A stretch of 64,000 nt of DNA, from positions 248,001-312,000 of the forward strand of contig NZ_JAAZQD010000002.1 of assembly GCF_012395255.1 (NCBI RefSeq), written 5' to 3'. The DNA comes from Oleiagrimonas citrea. Lineage in GTDB: Bacteria; Pseudomonadota; Gammaproteobacteria; Xanthomonadales; Rhodanobacteraceae. Shown here in pieces: positions 23,551 to 33,098 of this stretch. Made by a program: the position numbers and the translations under genes. The notes under the pieces were generated by a model that searched no databases, was not told the origin of the DNA, and saw only the letters and a program-made list of their open reading frames with translations. Position 1 is the first letter of the stretch, and every line of letters starts with the position of its first letter.

Positions 23551-25628
23551 GGCTTCAAGAAGACAAGATTTACAACATCTATCTCGGGCCTCGGCCCCGG
23601 CACATCCCCCCGTCTGCCCTCGTTCGCCGCTGGGACACTGCCGCCCTCGGCGGCTTGCTCACTGCGCTGCTGGCTTTCGCGCTCGTGCTCGTTGTGCTCT
23701 GGCGACCGCTCCCCGGCAGCCTCGGCCTGCCGCCCGCCCCCGGCGGCCTGCGCGGCCTTTGGGCTTTGCTCAAGGCTCTTTGGCTGCTCGCTGCTGAACC
23801 CCACTCACCCAACGCCCAGGCGGTGATTGCTTGGGCGCATGAGGTGGGGTTTGCTCGCGTGTGGGGCCGGCAGCTTATCGCCGCAGCGGTGGGCCTTGTA
23901 TCGGGCAGCGCAGTGTTCGCCGCTTCGCTAACCCCGGTCGCGGCTGAGTTTCAAGTGGGCGGCGTGCAAGTGCTCAGCAGCAAGGCAGCAGAGAAAGCCG
24001 CGCGAGCTTACTCGCGCGGACTGGTGCGCAAGGATGACCCGGCCTTCTTGAAGCTGCATCCAGACTTGACGCTGACGCGCTCGCAAATCGCGCGCGGCGT
24101 GCTGCTGGTCGGTTCGCCCGGCTCGGGTAAGACCACGGCCCTTTGGCCAGTCATCGAGCAAATCGAGCGGGCTAATCACAAGGCGCTTATTGCAGACACG
24201 AAGGGCGACTTTGCCGCAGGCTTGCGCAGCAAATCTTTGGCCCTTGTCTGCCCTTGGGACAAGCGCTCAGCGGTTTGGGACATTGCGGCAGACTTGACGA
24301 CATACGAGCACGCGAACGCGTTCGCGTGTGCGTGCATCAAGCCCGGCAAAGAAGCGTATTTCAGCAACACCGCGCGCCAGCTCTTGCGCGCGATGGTCTG
24401 CTATCTGATTGAGACGAAGGGGCGGGAGTGGGGCTGGCAAGACTTAGACACGCTGCGCAGCAAAGACCCCGCAGAGCTGTATAAGTTGCTCAGCACGACA
24501 GACCCCGGCGCAGCAAAGCACATCGACCCCGAAGCGGAGAAGCAAGCGAGCATCAACCACGGCAACTTGCTGTCAGAAACCGATTTTGTCGGCTTGCTCG
24601 CGAAAGCTTGGGGCGATGGCCAGAAGCGCAAGAAGTGGAGCGCACGCGCGTGGGCGCGTGATGAATACAAAGGCCCGCGCCGGGTGGTATTGCAGACAAA
24701 CGGCCTCGAAGCCTCGTTCATCGGCGCAATCTTAGATGTTGTCGCGCAAGACCTCATCTCACCCAACACCCCGGACAGCCGCGAACGCTCCCTTTTCTTT
24801 CTGCTCGACGAGCTGCCCGCACTGGGCCGCTTGAACAGCCTCAGCGCGCTGCTCGACAAGGGCCGGAGCAAGGGCGTTCATGCGTTCTTGGGCTTCCAAG
24901 ACTTCGCGCAGATTGAAAAGGTATACGGGCGCGAAGACGCGCACGCGCTGCCTGGCCTTTGCGCAACTCATGCCTACTTTCAGATTGCGCCGGGGCCAAC
25001 GCGCGACATGCTGGCCAAGCGTTTGGGCCGCGTGCGCGTTGCGGCCATGTCAGAGACGCTCAGCAGCAGTTACGCCGGGGTCAGCGCATCGACGGCTTAT
25101 CACGAAACAGAGCGCGACGCCGTCTTAGCCTCAGACCTCACCGAAACCCTCGGCCCGCGCGGCGGCAAAAAGGGGCCGTGGTTCGTGCGGGCGCTGGTCA
25201 CAACCGGCGGATTTTGTGGCCGGTTGGATTTTCCGGGCGTGCCGGCTCCCAAGCGGCGAGAGGGTCGCATCCCTGCGCCTTGGACTTTGGGCAAGGACGA
25301 AGCCGAAGCGACAAGCAGCAAAGCGGGTTTGGCGGGTGGAAAACCCCACAAGCAAGAGCGCGAGAACGAGCCGGCGCGGCAGCGTGAAGCGCAGCCACAA
25401 GAGCCAGATAAGCAGGCACGCCCGCGCGTGGTCGGCGCGAAGCCTGCGCCGAAGCGCGAAATGACAAGCCCCGAGGCAATGGAAGAAAGCGCGAAGATGG
25501 GGGCCGAGGCGCTGGGCGTTCACGGCGTGAACGAAGCCACGGCAGGGCTTGAAGTGCTTCAAGAGCTGCTCAACGCCAGCGCGCCGCCTCAGCCTTCCCC
25601 CACCATTCAGCAGATGCCGGGGGACTAA
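23547..25628 (+). CDS. Type IV coupling protein (VirD4/TraD/TrwB-like ATPase)
   Basis: A 693-residue membrane-anchored ATPase that brings the relaxase-DNA complex to a type IV secretion channel. Two membrane helices lie at about 30-50 and 105-130. Walker A is GSPGSGKT at 189-196 and Walker B is FFLLDELPALGRL near 416-428, followed by the motor domain's second half. The last 140 residues are Lys/Glu/Ala-rich, likely unstructured and possibly involved in substrate contact. It is followed 3 bp later by the relaxase gene, the same order as trwB-trwC. The matching secretion channel is absent from the element. Confidence 0.93.
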   Translation: MRLQEDKIYNIYLGPRPRHIPPSALVRRWDTAALGGLLTALLAFALVLVVLWRPLPGSLGLPPAPGGLRGLWALLKALWLLAAEPHSPNAQAVIAWAHEVGFARVWGRQLIAAAVGLVSGSAVFAASLTPVAAEFQVGGVQVLSSKAAEKAARAYSRGLVRKDDPAFLKLHPDLTLTRSQIARGVLLVGSPGSGKTTALWPVIEQIERANHKALIADTKGDFAAGLRSKSLALVCPWDKRSAVWDIAADLTTYEHANAFACACIKPGKEAYFSNTARQLLRAMVCYLIETKGREWGWQDLDTLRSKDPAELYKLLSTTDPGAAKHIDPEAEKQASINHGNLLSETDFVGLLAKAWGDGQKRKKWSARAWARDEYKGPRRVVLQTNGLEASFIGAILDVVAQDLISPNTPDSRERSLFFLLDELPALGRLNSLSALLDKGRSKGVHAFLGFQDFAQIEKVYGREDAHALPGLCATHAYFQIAPGPTRDMLAKRLGRVRVAAMSETLSSSYAGVSASTAYHETERDAVLASDLTETLGPRGGKKGPWFVRALVTTGGFCGRLDFPGVPAPKRREGRIPAPWTLGKDEAEATSSKAGLAGGKPHKQERENEPARQREAQPQEPDKQARPRVVGAKPAPKREMTSPEAMEESAKMGAEALGVHGVNEATAGLEVLQELLNASAPPQPSPTIQQMPGD

Positions 25629-25631
25629 CTC

Positions 25632-28274
25632 ATGCTCAGTCACAGCACGCTTAAACAGAGCAAGGGCAAGGACGCGTTGGCAGTCGTGCAATACATGCTC
25701 AGCGAATACTACATTGACGCCGAAGGCCACGCTGTTGGCGTCAGTCAGTGGGCCGGCGCAGGCGCTGAGGCGCAGAACTTGCGGGGCAAAGTGAAAGCTC
25801 AACACTTTCGAAATTTGCTCGAAGGGTTCGGCAAGAAGCGAACTCAGAAGCTCGTCAAGAACGCGGGCCAGCCGAGCCGCAAACGGCTGGGCGACGACTT
25901 CACTTTCAGCGTAGATAAGAGTTACAGCCTCGCATTTGCCGCAGCAGACGAGCAGACGCAGCAGCAGATGATTGAAGACGGCAACGCCGCTTGCGATGCC
26001 GTGCTTGATTGGATGGCCAAACAGGCGCACACATACAAGCGCAAAGGCGACGGGCGCGAGAAAGTCGCCGGCCTCGTCGTCGCGCGCTTCGCACATTTCA
26101 GCAGCCGCGAAGGTGAGCCTAACCTTCATTTCCACAACGCCGTTATCAATGCCGCGCTCAGTGAATCGGGCGCTTGGGCCGCGATGGACAACCGCGAATT
26201 GTTAGAGCTAGTGAAAGCGGGCGGGGCACTCTTCCGCGCGGAGTTCGCGCACCGCATGCGGACGCGCGGCTTCAAAGTATCGAAAGAACGCGAGCGTGAC
26301 GCTGAAGGGCGCGAGACGGGGCAAGTCTGGCACAAGCTCGCGGGCGTCTCGTCTGATGTAGAGCGCAAGTTCAGCACGCGCCGCCAGCAGATTGAAGAAG
26401 CCATGAGCAAGCAGGGTTTGAGCGCTCAGGCCGCTTGTCTGGCCACCCGCAAGGGCAAAGAAGAGCTGACATTCAGCCAGACCATGGAGCGCGCCAAGGC
26501 AGCGCTGCAAGACTTGCGCAACGCTGGCCAAGTTCAATGGCAGAGCGTGGAAGACTTGAAGGGCGAGAGCCACCAAGAAGCCGTTTCAGATGCGGCAATT
26601 TTGCGTCGGCTGCACAAGACAGAAGCGGCATTTGGCCGCGCTGAGCTTATCGAGCAGGTGGCCAAAGAACACGGCGGCGCGCTCAACGCTGCGCAGTGTC
26701 TGCGCGAAGCTGACCGCATCCTAGAGCGTGCCCAGGTTCGCGAACTTGGGCACGACCATAAGGGCCGGGAGCGCTGGGCCAGCGTGGAGCAAATCGAAAC
26801 AGAGCGCGCAATCGGAGACGCAGCCCGGGCGCGGCTCAATGACGAGAGCGTGAGGCTTGACGCTGAAACCGTCGCGCGGGCTATCAAAGAGCACGAGCAG
26901 GCGCAAGGCTTCAAGCTGAGCAAAGAGCAGCGCGCGGCGGTCGAGTTCGTGACGCTGAAAACTGGCGGCGTTGCTGTCGTGACCGGCCAAGCCGGCGCAG
27001 GCAAGACCGCCAGTGCTGGCGGCTATATCAAAGCGTTTCAGCATGCCGGGCGCGAAGTGATTGGCACGGCGCTGGCGTGGGATGCAGCGGACAAGCTCGC
27101 AGCAGAAACGGGACTTGAGTGCTTCTCTGCCGCGTCACTGCTCGCACAGATTCGACAAGAAAAGCTGAAGCTGAGCGCGTCCAGCGTTGTTGTTGTCGAT
27201 GAGGCCGGCACCGTGGGCGCGCGGACCATCCGCGACATTCAACAAGCCGTCGATGCCGCCGGGGGCAAGCTGGTGTTGGTGGGCGATGCCCAGCAGTTGC
27301 AGCCCGTGGAGGCTGGCGCGGGTTTCGTGCTCGCGATGCGCGAGACGGGCGAGGCCCGGCTCGGAGAAATCAGAAGGCAGAAGCACGAGCAAGACCGAGC
27401 GCTTGCCCGCATGTTCTACGACGCGGGGACCAGTGGCCAAACGCTTGTTGAAGCGATGGAGAAGCGCGAGCAGCTCACGCAACACGAAGACACAGAGCAA
27501 GCCCGCGCGGCCCTTGTCGCGGCTTACTTAGCAGACCCGGCGGCAGCGCGTGACAAGCTCATCATCGCGCCGACAAACGCGCAATGCGACGCACTCACGC
27601 ACGCACTGCGCGAAGCGCGGAAAGAGCGCGGCGAGCTGCAAGATTCGCAGCCCGTGGAAGTGCGGGGCCGCCTGCTAGGTCAGCGGCAACCGCTTGACCT
27701 GGCGGCGGGCGACCGCGTGCGCTTCGGCAAGCGAGACAGAGCGCTTGGCGTGACAAACGGCACCGTGGCCACCGTCGAACGCATCGAAGCAGACACGCAA
27801 GGCGGGCACCGCCTGAGCGTGCGGATTGAGAGCGACATACCCGCGCAAGATGGGCGCTTGGTCGAGTTCAGCACGCGAGAAATGGACGCGCTGGGCTACG
27901 GCTACGCCGGCACAGTCCACAAAGCCCAAGGGCAAGGCAAGGCGTCCGTGTTCTGGCTGGCCGAAGGCCGCAGCATGTCGCGCAACCTTGGCCTTGTGGC
28001 CTTTACGCGCACCAAAGAGCGCTTGCAAGTCTTCACGACGCCCGAAGGGCGCGAGCAGCTCGCGGAATCGCTGGACGAGTTCCGCGACAAGCTCAACGCG
28101 GTGGACATGCTCAAGGAGAAAGAACAGCAGCACGAGCAGGCACGCGGTGCGCTCGCGCAAGCGTTCGACAAGCTGGGCGAGCTGGTCAGCGCGTTCAAGC
28201 GCAAACGCGAGCAGACACAAGAACAGCAGAAACAGACACGCCAGCGCTCACGCGCTCATGCGTTCGGGCGGTGA
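25632..28274 (+). CDS. TrwC/TraI-type MOBF conjugative relaxase-helicase
   Basis: An 880-residue bifunctional protein that would nick oriT, stay covalently attached to the 5' end, and unwind the plasmid strand. The N-terminal relaxase has tandem tyrosines at 26-27 and a three-histidine metal site, His155, His166 and His168 (in LHFHN). The C-terminal part is a RecD-like helicase with Walker A GQAGAGKT at 452-459, a VVVDEAGT Walker B near 517-524, and an YAGTVHKAQG motif near 757-766. The C-terminus is basic and ends RSRAHAFGR. TrwC is about 966 and TraI about 1756 residues, so this is a compact form. Confidence 0.95.
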   Translation: MLSHSTLKQSKGKDALAVVQYMLSEYYIDAEGHAVGVSQWAGAGAEAQNLRGKVKAQHFRNLLEGFGKKRTQKLVKNAGQPSRKRLGDDFTFSVDKSYSLAFAAADEQTQQQMIEDGNAACDAVLDWMAKQAHTYKRKGDGREKVAGLVVARFAHFSSREGEPNLHFHNAVINAALSESGAWAAMDNRELLELVKAGGALFRAEFAHRMRTRGFKVSKERERDAEGRETGQVWHKLAGVSSDVERKFSTRRQQIEEAMSKQGLSAQAACLATRKGKEELTFSQTMERAKAALQDLRNAGQVQWQSVEDLKGESHQEAVSDAAILRRLHKTEAAFGRAELIEQVAKEHGGALNAAQCLREADRILERAQVRELGHDHKGRERWASVEQIETERAIGDAARARLNDESVRLDAETVARAIKEHEQAQGFKLSKEQRAAVEFVTLKTGGVAVVTGQAGAGKTASAGGYIKAFQHAGREVIGTALAWDAADKLAAETGLECFSAASLLAQIRQEKLKLSASSVVVVDEAGTVGARTIRDIQQAVDAAGGKLVLVGDAQQLQPVEAGAGFVLAMRETGEARLGEIRRQKHEQDRALARMFYDAGTSGQTLVEAMEKREQLTQHEDTEQARAALVAAYLADPAAARDKLIIAPTNAQCDALTHALREARKERGELQDSQPVEVRGRLLGQRQPLDLAAGDRVRFGKRDRALGVTNGTVATVERIEADTQGGHRLSVRIESDIPAQDGRLVEFSTREMDALGYGYAGTVHKAQGQGKASVFWLAEGRSMSRNLGLVAFTRTKERLQVFTTPEGREQLAESLDEFRDKLNAVDMLKEKEQQHEQARGALAQAFDKLGELVSAFKRKREQTQEQQKQTRQRSRAHAFGR

Positions 28275-28316
28275 CACATGAACGCAAATAACAACAAAAA
28301 CCAAAGGAGTCATCCC

Positions 28317-30638
28317 ATGAAACGCATTGCAAAAATTTTATCTCTGACCGCCCTGCTGTCCTTGATTCCAAGTGCAGTTTGGGCCGCTACGCCGGACTTG
28401 TTCACGGTTCCCGATGGCGACATTTCAAAAAAACTCTTCATCGACTATCTCTTCGGCCCCTTAGTCGGCGCGAGCGCCGGCAGCAACCCCTTCGGTTCCG
28501 TCTTGGGTGTTTTCTCTGCTGCGGTGTTGATGATCGGCGGCGTGATGGTGTCCTACAACCTCTTGGCCGGCACCCTCAACAGTGCCCATGAGGGCCATAT
28601 GCTGGGCAAGCGCTGGTCAACCATGTGGGTGCCCTTGCGCATCACTCTCGCCTCTTCTGTCTTGCTGCCCGTTCCGGGGCTGGGCGGCTTCTGTGTGATT
28701 CAGGCCATCGTCATCTGGCTGGCCATGCAGGGCATTGGCTTGGCTGACAAGGTGTGGACGAACTACACCTCAGCAGACAACTCCATCGCGGCCACCGGCG
28801 TTTTTCATGTCGACTTGACCAGCGAGCTATACAAAGTCGCCAACAGCATGGCGCAATCGAACCTCTGCGCTCAGGGCGTGATGAAGTATTACGACAATGC
28901 GAACAAGACCAGCAGCGGCGGCCCTTCATATGCTTCCAACATTCTCCAACCCCTGAGTGCGCCCACTTATGCGTTCGAAGTCAGCGGGGATAAGAACGCC
29001 ATCACCTATGGCCCAAACAAAAATTGGACTAACTGCGGCTCGGTTGCACTAGACGCCCCCTTGCCCACGGCAAAGGACATTTCAGACGGCTTTATCGACC
29101 CGACCTTGTCGCCCATCACCAAGTTGTTTCAGGCGACCAGTCATATGGGTTCGGATGTCAACGCGGCTATGCGCCGCGACATGAACGGCATGAATCTCGC
29201 TATCGCCAATGCGACGCAGCAGGTGGTTGATGCCTATGGCGACAACTCCCCCGCCGCACAGCAGAATCTGCAAGCAGCAGAGAGCCATTTGTATTCGGTC
29301 ATCGCTCAACAAGTGCAAGGGTTCAATCAAGACATCAACACTGTGGCCGCAGGGTCATTCTCGATGGCCTTCACCGCTTACGACCCCATGGGCGACCTGG
29401 CCAAGGGTGGGTGGGCCGTGGCCGGCGGTTATTACATGTATATCGTCCATGCCATCAGTGCCATCTCCAAAGCGGCGCACAACCTGCCTCAAGCCACCGC
29501 CCCGCGTCAGCCTTCGGCGTTTGATTCAAGCGCCGGGTCTTATGCGCAAGCGCAAGGCATCGCGCCGAAAAACTACCAGACCGACCCCTTCAATTACGCC
29601 CAACAAATCATGAAGTCCAGCCTTGTCAGTCTTGCTGCGCAAGGCGCGCAACTGGGCAACTCGGACATGAGCGCGCTGGGTTACAAGGACGGCAGCAGCG
29701 GGGACGGAGAAGGTGCAACGAACTCGGTGGCCAAGAAAATCTTGTCCATCATGAAGATGGCGGGGCTGAACGATGGCTTGGGCAATGCTTCGAAAAAATC
29801 TGGCAGCGCCAACCCGATTCTGCTGATTCAGAACCTGGGCGAGGGGATGATTTATTCGGCTTGGACCGCTCTTGGCGCGGGTGTCACGGCTGGCATCTTC
29901 TCAGATGTGTTGGGCAACTTGCTGCTGGGGTTGTTTGCCCTCTTGATCGTGCCCGGCGCCACATTCGCCTTCTACATCCCCATGCTGCCCTACATCCTTT
30001 GGATTGGCGCGTTTATTGGCTGGTTGACTCTGTTGCTCGAAGCCATGATCGGCGCGCCCATGTGGGCCTTGTCCCACTTGTCTCCCGATGGCGACGGCGT
30101 GGTTGGTCGCGCAGGCCAAGGCTACATGCTGGTGCTGTCTTTGATGCTCAAACCCGCGTTGATGGTCTTGGGTCTGATTTTCTCCATCGTGCTCATGGAC
30201 CCGCTCGGCAGACTGGTCAATGCCAGTTTCCTCAACGCCTTCTCCATTGCGACCACCGATTCTTCAGGTCAGGCGTTCAGCGGCATTATGGGCCTGACGG
30301 CCACGCTGGCGGGCTTGTTCATCTATGCCACGGTCATGGTTTCCATCACGCGGCGCGTTTTCGACCTTATCCACATTGTGCCGGATGCTGTGTTGCGCTG
30401 GATTGGTGGCCCTGGTGGCCGCGAGTTGGGCGAAGGTGCGCAACATGCCGGCCAGTCTGAGCGTGGCGTCTTGACCGCCATGGGTGGCATGAAGTTGATG
30501 GGCGATGCGGCCAACTCAGCAGCGCGCGGCAGGAATCAAGAGCGGCGTGAACGGCTCAAGCGCTCAGCGCAGGACTCACAAGCCAAGGCTGACACTCAAG
30601 ACAAAGAACTGCCGCGCCCGCGTGAAGATGAAGACTGA
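28317..30638 (+). CDS. DotA/TraY-like integral membrane protein
   Basis: A 773-residue protein beginning with a signal peptide (AVWAA near 20-25) and containing membrane helices near 60-85, 110-145, 505-535, 540-570, 600-640 and 670-690, separated by a large periplasmic region. This matches DotA of Legionella and TraY of IncI plasmids, components of type IVB systems. AAGGAG places the start at 28317. It follows the relaxase by 42 bp. No other type IVB gene is present, so it is an orphan here. It could modify a helper's channel, act in entry exclusion, or serve a function not yet described. Confidence 0.82.
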   Translation: MKRIAKILSLTALLSLIPSAVWAATPDLFTVPDGDISKKLFIDYLFGPLVGASAGSNPFGSVLGVFSAAVLMIGGVMVSYNLLAGTLNSAHEGHMLGKRWSTMWVPLRITLASSVLLPVPGLGGFCVIQAIVIWLAMQGIGLADKVWTNYTSADNSIAATGVFHVDLTSELYKVANSMAQSNLCAQGVMKYYDNANKTSSGGPSYASNILQPLSAPTYAFEVSGDKNAITYGPNKNWTNCGSVALDAPLPTAKDISDGFIDPTLSPITKLFQATSHMGSDVNAAMRRDMNGMNLAIANATQQVVDAYGDNSPAAQQNLQAAESHLYSVIAQQVQGFNQDINTVAAGSFSMAFTAYDPMGDLAKGGWAVAGGYYMYIVHAISAISKAAHNLPQATAPRQPSAFDSSAGSYAQAQGIAPKNYQTDPFNYAQQIMKSSLVSLAAQGAQLGNSDMSALGYKDGSSGDGEGATNSVAKKILSIMKMAGLNDGLGNASKKSGSANPILLIQNLGEGMIYSAWTALGAGVTAGIFSDVLGNLLLGLFALLIVPGATFAFYIPMLPYILWIGAFIGWLTLLLEAMIGAPMWALSHLSPDGDGVVGRAGQGYMLVLSLMLKPALMVLGLIFSIVLMDPLGRLVNASFLNAFSIATTDSSGQAFSGIMGLTATLAGLFIYATVMVSITRRVFDLIHIVPDAVLRWIGGPGGRELGEGAQHAGQSERGVLTAMGGMKLMGDAANSAARGRNQERRERLKRSAQDSQAKADTQDKELPRPREDED

Positions 30639-30687
30639 ACCGAAGCGCGTGCGCAAGCGCTCTCGCGCGCACGGGTTCGGATTCTGA
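30628..30687 (+). CDS. Possible 19-residue basic peptide
   Basis: An ATG inside the last codons of the DotA-like gene opens a 19-codon frame rich in Arg and Lys that ends RSRAHGFGF. The relaxase ends RSRAHAFGR, and the DNA encoding these two tails is similar. It could be a real micropeptide, or a remnant of a duplicated relaxase end. No ribosome-binding site beyond a GAAG is seen, so expression is uncertain. Confidence 0.3.
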   Translation: MKTEPKRVRKRSRAHGFGF

Positions 30688-30850
30688 CGATATGAGACGG
30701 CGAACCCTTACAGATAGTCGTCTGAAGACGTGAGACGCTGAACTTGCCGCGCGAGTCTGGCCCGAGCCGACTGCTTGTGCCTGGCTTCCAGCCGGCGCAT
30801 GTGTCAGGCGGAACCGATGACCGTGGCGCACCGACGCTTGGCGTCAGTCC

Positions 30851-30878
30851 CCATGGATACACATTTGTGTATCCATGG
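30851..30878. promoter_or_regulatory. Perfect 13-bp-arm palindrome upstream of the restriction-modification cassette
   Basis: CCATGGATACACA and its exact complement TGTGTATCCATGG are separated by TT. The palindrome ends 15 bp before the RHH ATG, with a possible -10 (TACTCT) between, so a bound repressor would cover the promoter. Confidence 0.8.
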
Positions 30879-30893
30879 GCTACTCTAGACGCC

Positions 30894-31094
30894 ATGAAAG
30901 ATGCAGCGATTCGAATCCGGGTTGAACGAGAGCTTCGGGCCTCATTCTCAGCCGCTTGTCGCGCTGAAAACCGCCAAGCGTCGGACGTGCTCCGAGAGTT
31001 CATGCGCACTTACGCGGACAGGCATCAAGGCGGCAGGCAATCTCGCCTGTTCGTAGCTCGGAAGGTGCATGCAAAAGGGGAAACCAATGCCTAG
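30894..31094 (+). CDS. RHH-type putative controller of the restriction-modification cassette
   Basis: A 66-residue protein beginning AAIRIRVERELRASF followed by ENRQASDVLREFM, a ribbon-helix-helix layout, with a basic tail. The ATG at 30894 has no Shine-Dalgarno and lies 7 bp after a possible -10, so the transcript may be leaderless. The methyltransferase start codon lies within the last codons of this gene. A perfect palindrome lies just upstream. Together this suggests an autoregulated controller for the cassette, although most known C proteins are helix-turn-helix rather than RHH. Confidence 0.65.
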   Translation: MKDAAIRIRVERELRASFSAACRAENRQASDVLREFMRTYADRHQGGRQSRLFVARKVHAKGETNA

Positions 31095-32244
31095 CTTTTA
31101 CGAATTCTTTGCGGGCGGCGGCATGGCTAGGGCAGGTCTCGGGACAGATTGGGACTGCCTGTTTGCCAACGACTTCGACCGGAAAAAAGGCGTCACCTAT
31201 CGGAACAACTGGGGCGATGGTGAGTTGCTCACTGGCGACGTGCGGCGCATAAGGCCCGAAGAGTTGCCCGGGGAACCGAACCTCATTTGGGGTTCCTTTC
31301 CCTGCCAAGACTTGTCCTTGGCAGGTGCTGGGGCAGGTCTTAAAGGTGACCGGTCCGGCACCTTCTGGCCCTTCTGGGACATTGTTAAGGGGCTGGTTGC
31401 CGACGGGCGCGCCCCTGAAATAATTGCCCTTGAAAATGTGGTTGGCACCTTGCACTCCCATAAGGGGAAAGATTTTGCTGCCATTTGCTCAGCCCTGCGT
31501 GGCGCTGGGTATCGCTATGGGGCGATGGTGATTGATGCCGCGCTATTTGTTCCGCAGTCGCGGCCCAGGCTGTTCGTCATCGGTGTTCGTGAAGACGTGC
31601 AACTGCCGCAGCTGATTCAGTGCAGCGCCCCACGGGCGATTTGGCATTCAAGAACGCTGCAAACTGCATATCAGAGCCTTTCGTCTAGTCTCCGCAAAGA
31701 CTGGATTTGGTGGGACATGCCCGAGCCAGCAGCGCGGTCTAAAGCTTTTTCTGACCTGATTGAAGATGAGCCTTCAAGTGTTCAGTGGCACACACAAGCG
31801 GAGACCAAGAAGCTTCTCGCCATGATGAGCCGGGTCAACCGTGCAAAAGTGGAAAGCGCCAAAAAGCTATCCAAGGAAACTGGCAAGAGGATGGTCGGTG
31901 CCATCTACAAACGGACCCGGCGCGACGAGAATGGGGATAAGGTCCAAAGGGCTGAGGTGCGTTTTGATGACGTGGCCGGGTGCTTGCGCACGCCTGCGGG
32001 AGGTTCGAGCCGACAACTTATCATCGTGATTGATGGTGCGAGGGTTCGGTCACGCCTTATTTCTAGTAGAGAGACGGCAAGGTTGATGGGGTTGCCGGAG
32101 ACCTATGACCTGCCTGAAAACTACAACGAGGCATATCACCTAACGGGCGATGGAGTGGCGGTTCCTGTCGTCAGCTATATCGCTGAGAATCTTTTTTCAC
32201 TTATCCTGACGCCACTACCAACGATGGAGCGGGCGGCGGCATGA
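31087..32244 (+). CDS. DNA (cytosine-5)-methyltransferase
   Basis: A 385-residue C5 methyltransferase using S-adenosylmethionine. Visible motifs include FYEFFAGGG (motif I, about 4-12), the catalytic Pro72-Cys73 in SFPCQDLS, ENVVG (motif VI, near 121-125), QSRPRLFVIGV (motif VIII, near 157-167), and the C-terminal motif X region with SRETARLMG. The variable region between about 190 and 300 sets target specificity and is not readable. The start at 31087 has GGGG nearby and overlaps the regulator gene. It overlaps the nuclease by 4 bp. The following Vsr gene fits a methylated cytosine prone to deamination. Confidence 0.95.
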   Translation: MPSFYEFFAGGGMARAGLGTDWDCLFANDFDRKKGVTYRNNWGDGELLTGDVRRIRPEELPGEPNLIWGSFPCQDLSLAGAGAGLKGDRSGTFWPFWDIVKGLVADGRAPEIIALENVVGTLHSHKGKDFAAICSALRGAGYRYGAMVIDAALFVPQSRPRLFVIGVREDVQLPQLIQCSAPRAIWHSRTLQTAYQSLSSSLRKDWIWWDMPEPAARSKAFSDLIEDEPSSVQWHTQAETKKLLAMMSRVNRAKVESAKKLSKETGKRMVGAIYKRTRRDENGDKVQRAEVRFDDVAGCLRTPAGGSSRQLIIVIDGARVRSRLISSRETARLMGLPETYDLPENYNEAYHLTGDGVAVPVVSYIAENLFSLILTPLPTMERAAA

Positions 32245-33098
32245 GCATCATTCCCTGCAACAAGGACAAGGCGCTAAGGAAGCGAATCGAAGATTACGCA
32301 GAGGAATTGAAAACAGAAGCCCATAAGGTGGGGTCTCACGGGCTAAGCGAGTCGGAGTTTTACAACAGCGGCTTGTTTCGTGGTGCCATCGAGCGTATCC
32401 GAGGTCAATTCTCTGCCTCGATGCGCGAAAAGCGCGAATTCGTCCGACACATACTGAACCACATGCAAGACGGTGGCTTCATCAGTGATTGGGAATCTGC
32501 GGGAGAGTCAAATCGACACGATTACGTCGTTACCCTCAACTCAGATCGCATTGCGGCCATAGAGTTGAAAGGATGCCTTGACGGCAACAACACCAACATT
32601 TTTGAACGACCACCACACGCACATGAATTTGTGATGTGGAGTGTATGCACGAACCCAGGCGCCGACCCCCAGCACAATGTATGGTCCGGAATCCACACTC
32701 GCTTGAGTGCTGAAATCATCTCCAGAAATCAGCGCGTTGACGGCCTCATTGTCTGGGACATGATTTGCGGAACGGTCGGTCGACCATGCCCAAAGGTTGT
32801 GGGTGGCGGTGGCCACCTCACGGAACTAGGGCCATTCAACCTGCCGCCACCCTGCCTCTACGTGTTCCCCGCAACCATTCCAAGTCCGCGCAACAACCCA
32901 AGCCCCAAGCCACAGAGTCTGAATGACGTGGAACTCTTGAAGGCATTTCATGACTGCTTCAAGGGTAAGGATAGCGAGGTCAATTACGTTGATTTTGAGG
33001 TCCGCTACAAGAATAGTGAGACCGAGAGAAAAACTCGCGTGGTTCGCGATGGTGTGGTGCAGCGTGAGTCGGACTTCACACCAATCAAGCGGTCGTAA
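32241..33098 (+). CDS. Putative type II restriction endonuclease (PD-(D/E)XK fold)
   Basis: A 285-residue protein placed directly after the methyltransferase with a 4-bp overlap. A likely PD-(D/E)XK core is the HDYVV...AIELKG segment near 92-110, with an upstream Glu-rich helix. It contains a glycine-rich VVGGGGHL loop near 190-197. No specific restriction family is recognised, so the cutting site is unknown; the identification rests on position and the ELK motif. Confidence 0.72.
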   Translation: MSIIPCNKDKALRKRIEDYAEELKTEAHKVGSHGLSESEFYNSGLFRGAIERIRGQFSASMREKREFVRHILNHMQDGGFISDWESAGESNRHDYVVTLNSDRIAAIELKGCLDGNNTNIFERPPHAHEFVMWSVCTNPGADPQHNVWSGIHTRLSAEIISRNQRVDGLIVWDMICGTVGRPCPKVVGGGGHLTELGPFNLPPPCLYVFPATIPSPRNNPSPKPQSLNDVELLKAFHDCFKGKDSEVNYVDFEVRYKNSETERKTRVVRDGVVQRESDFTPIKRS

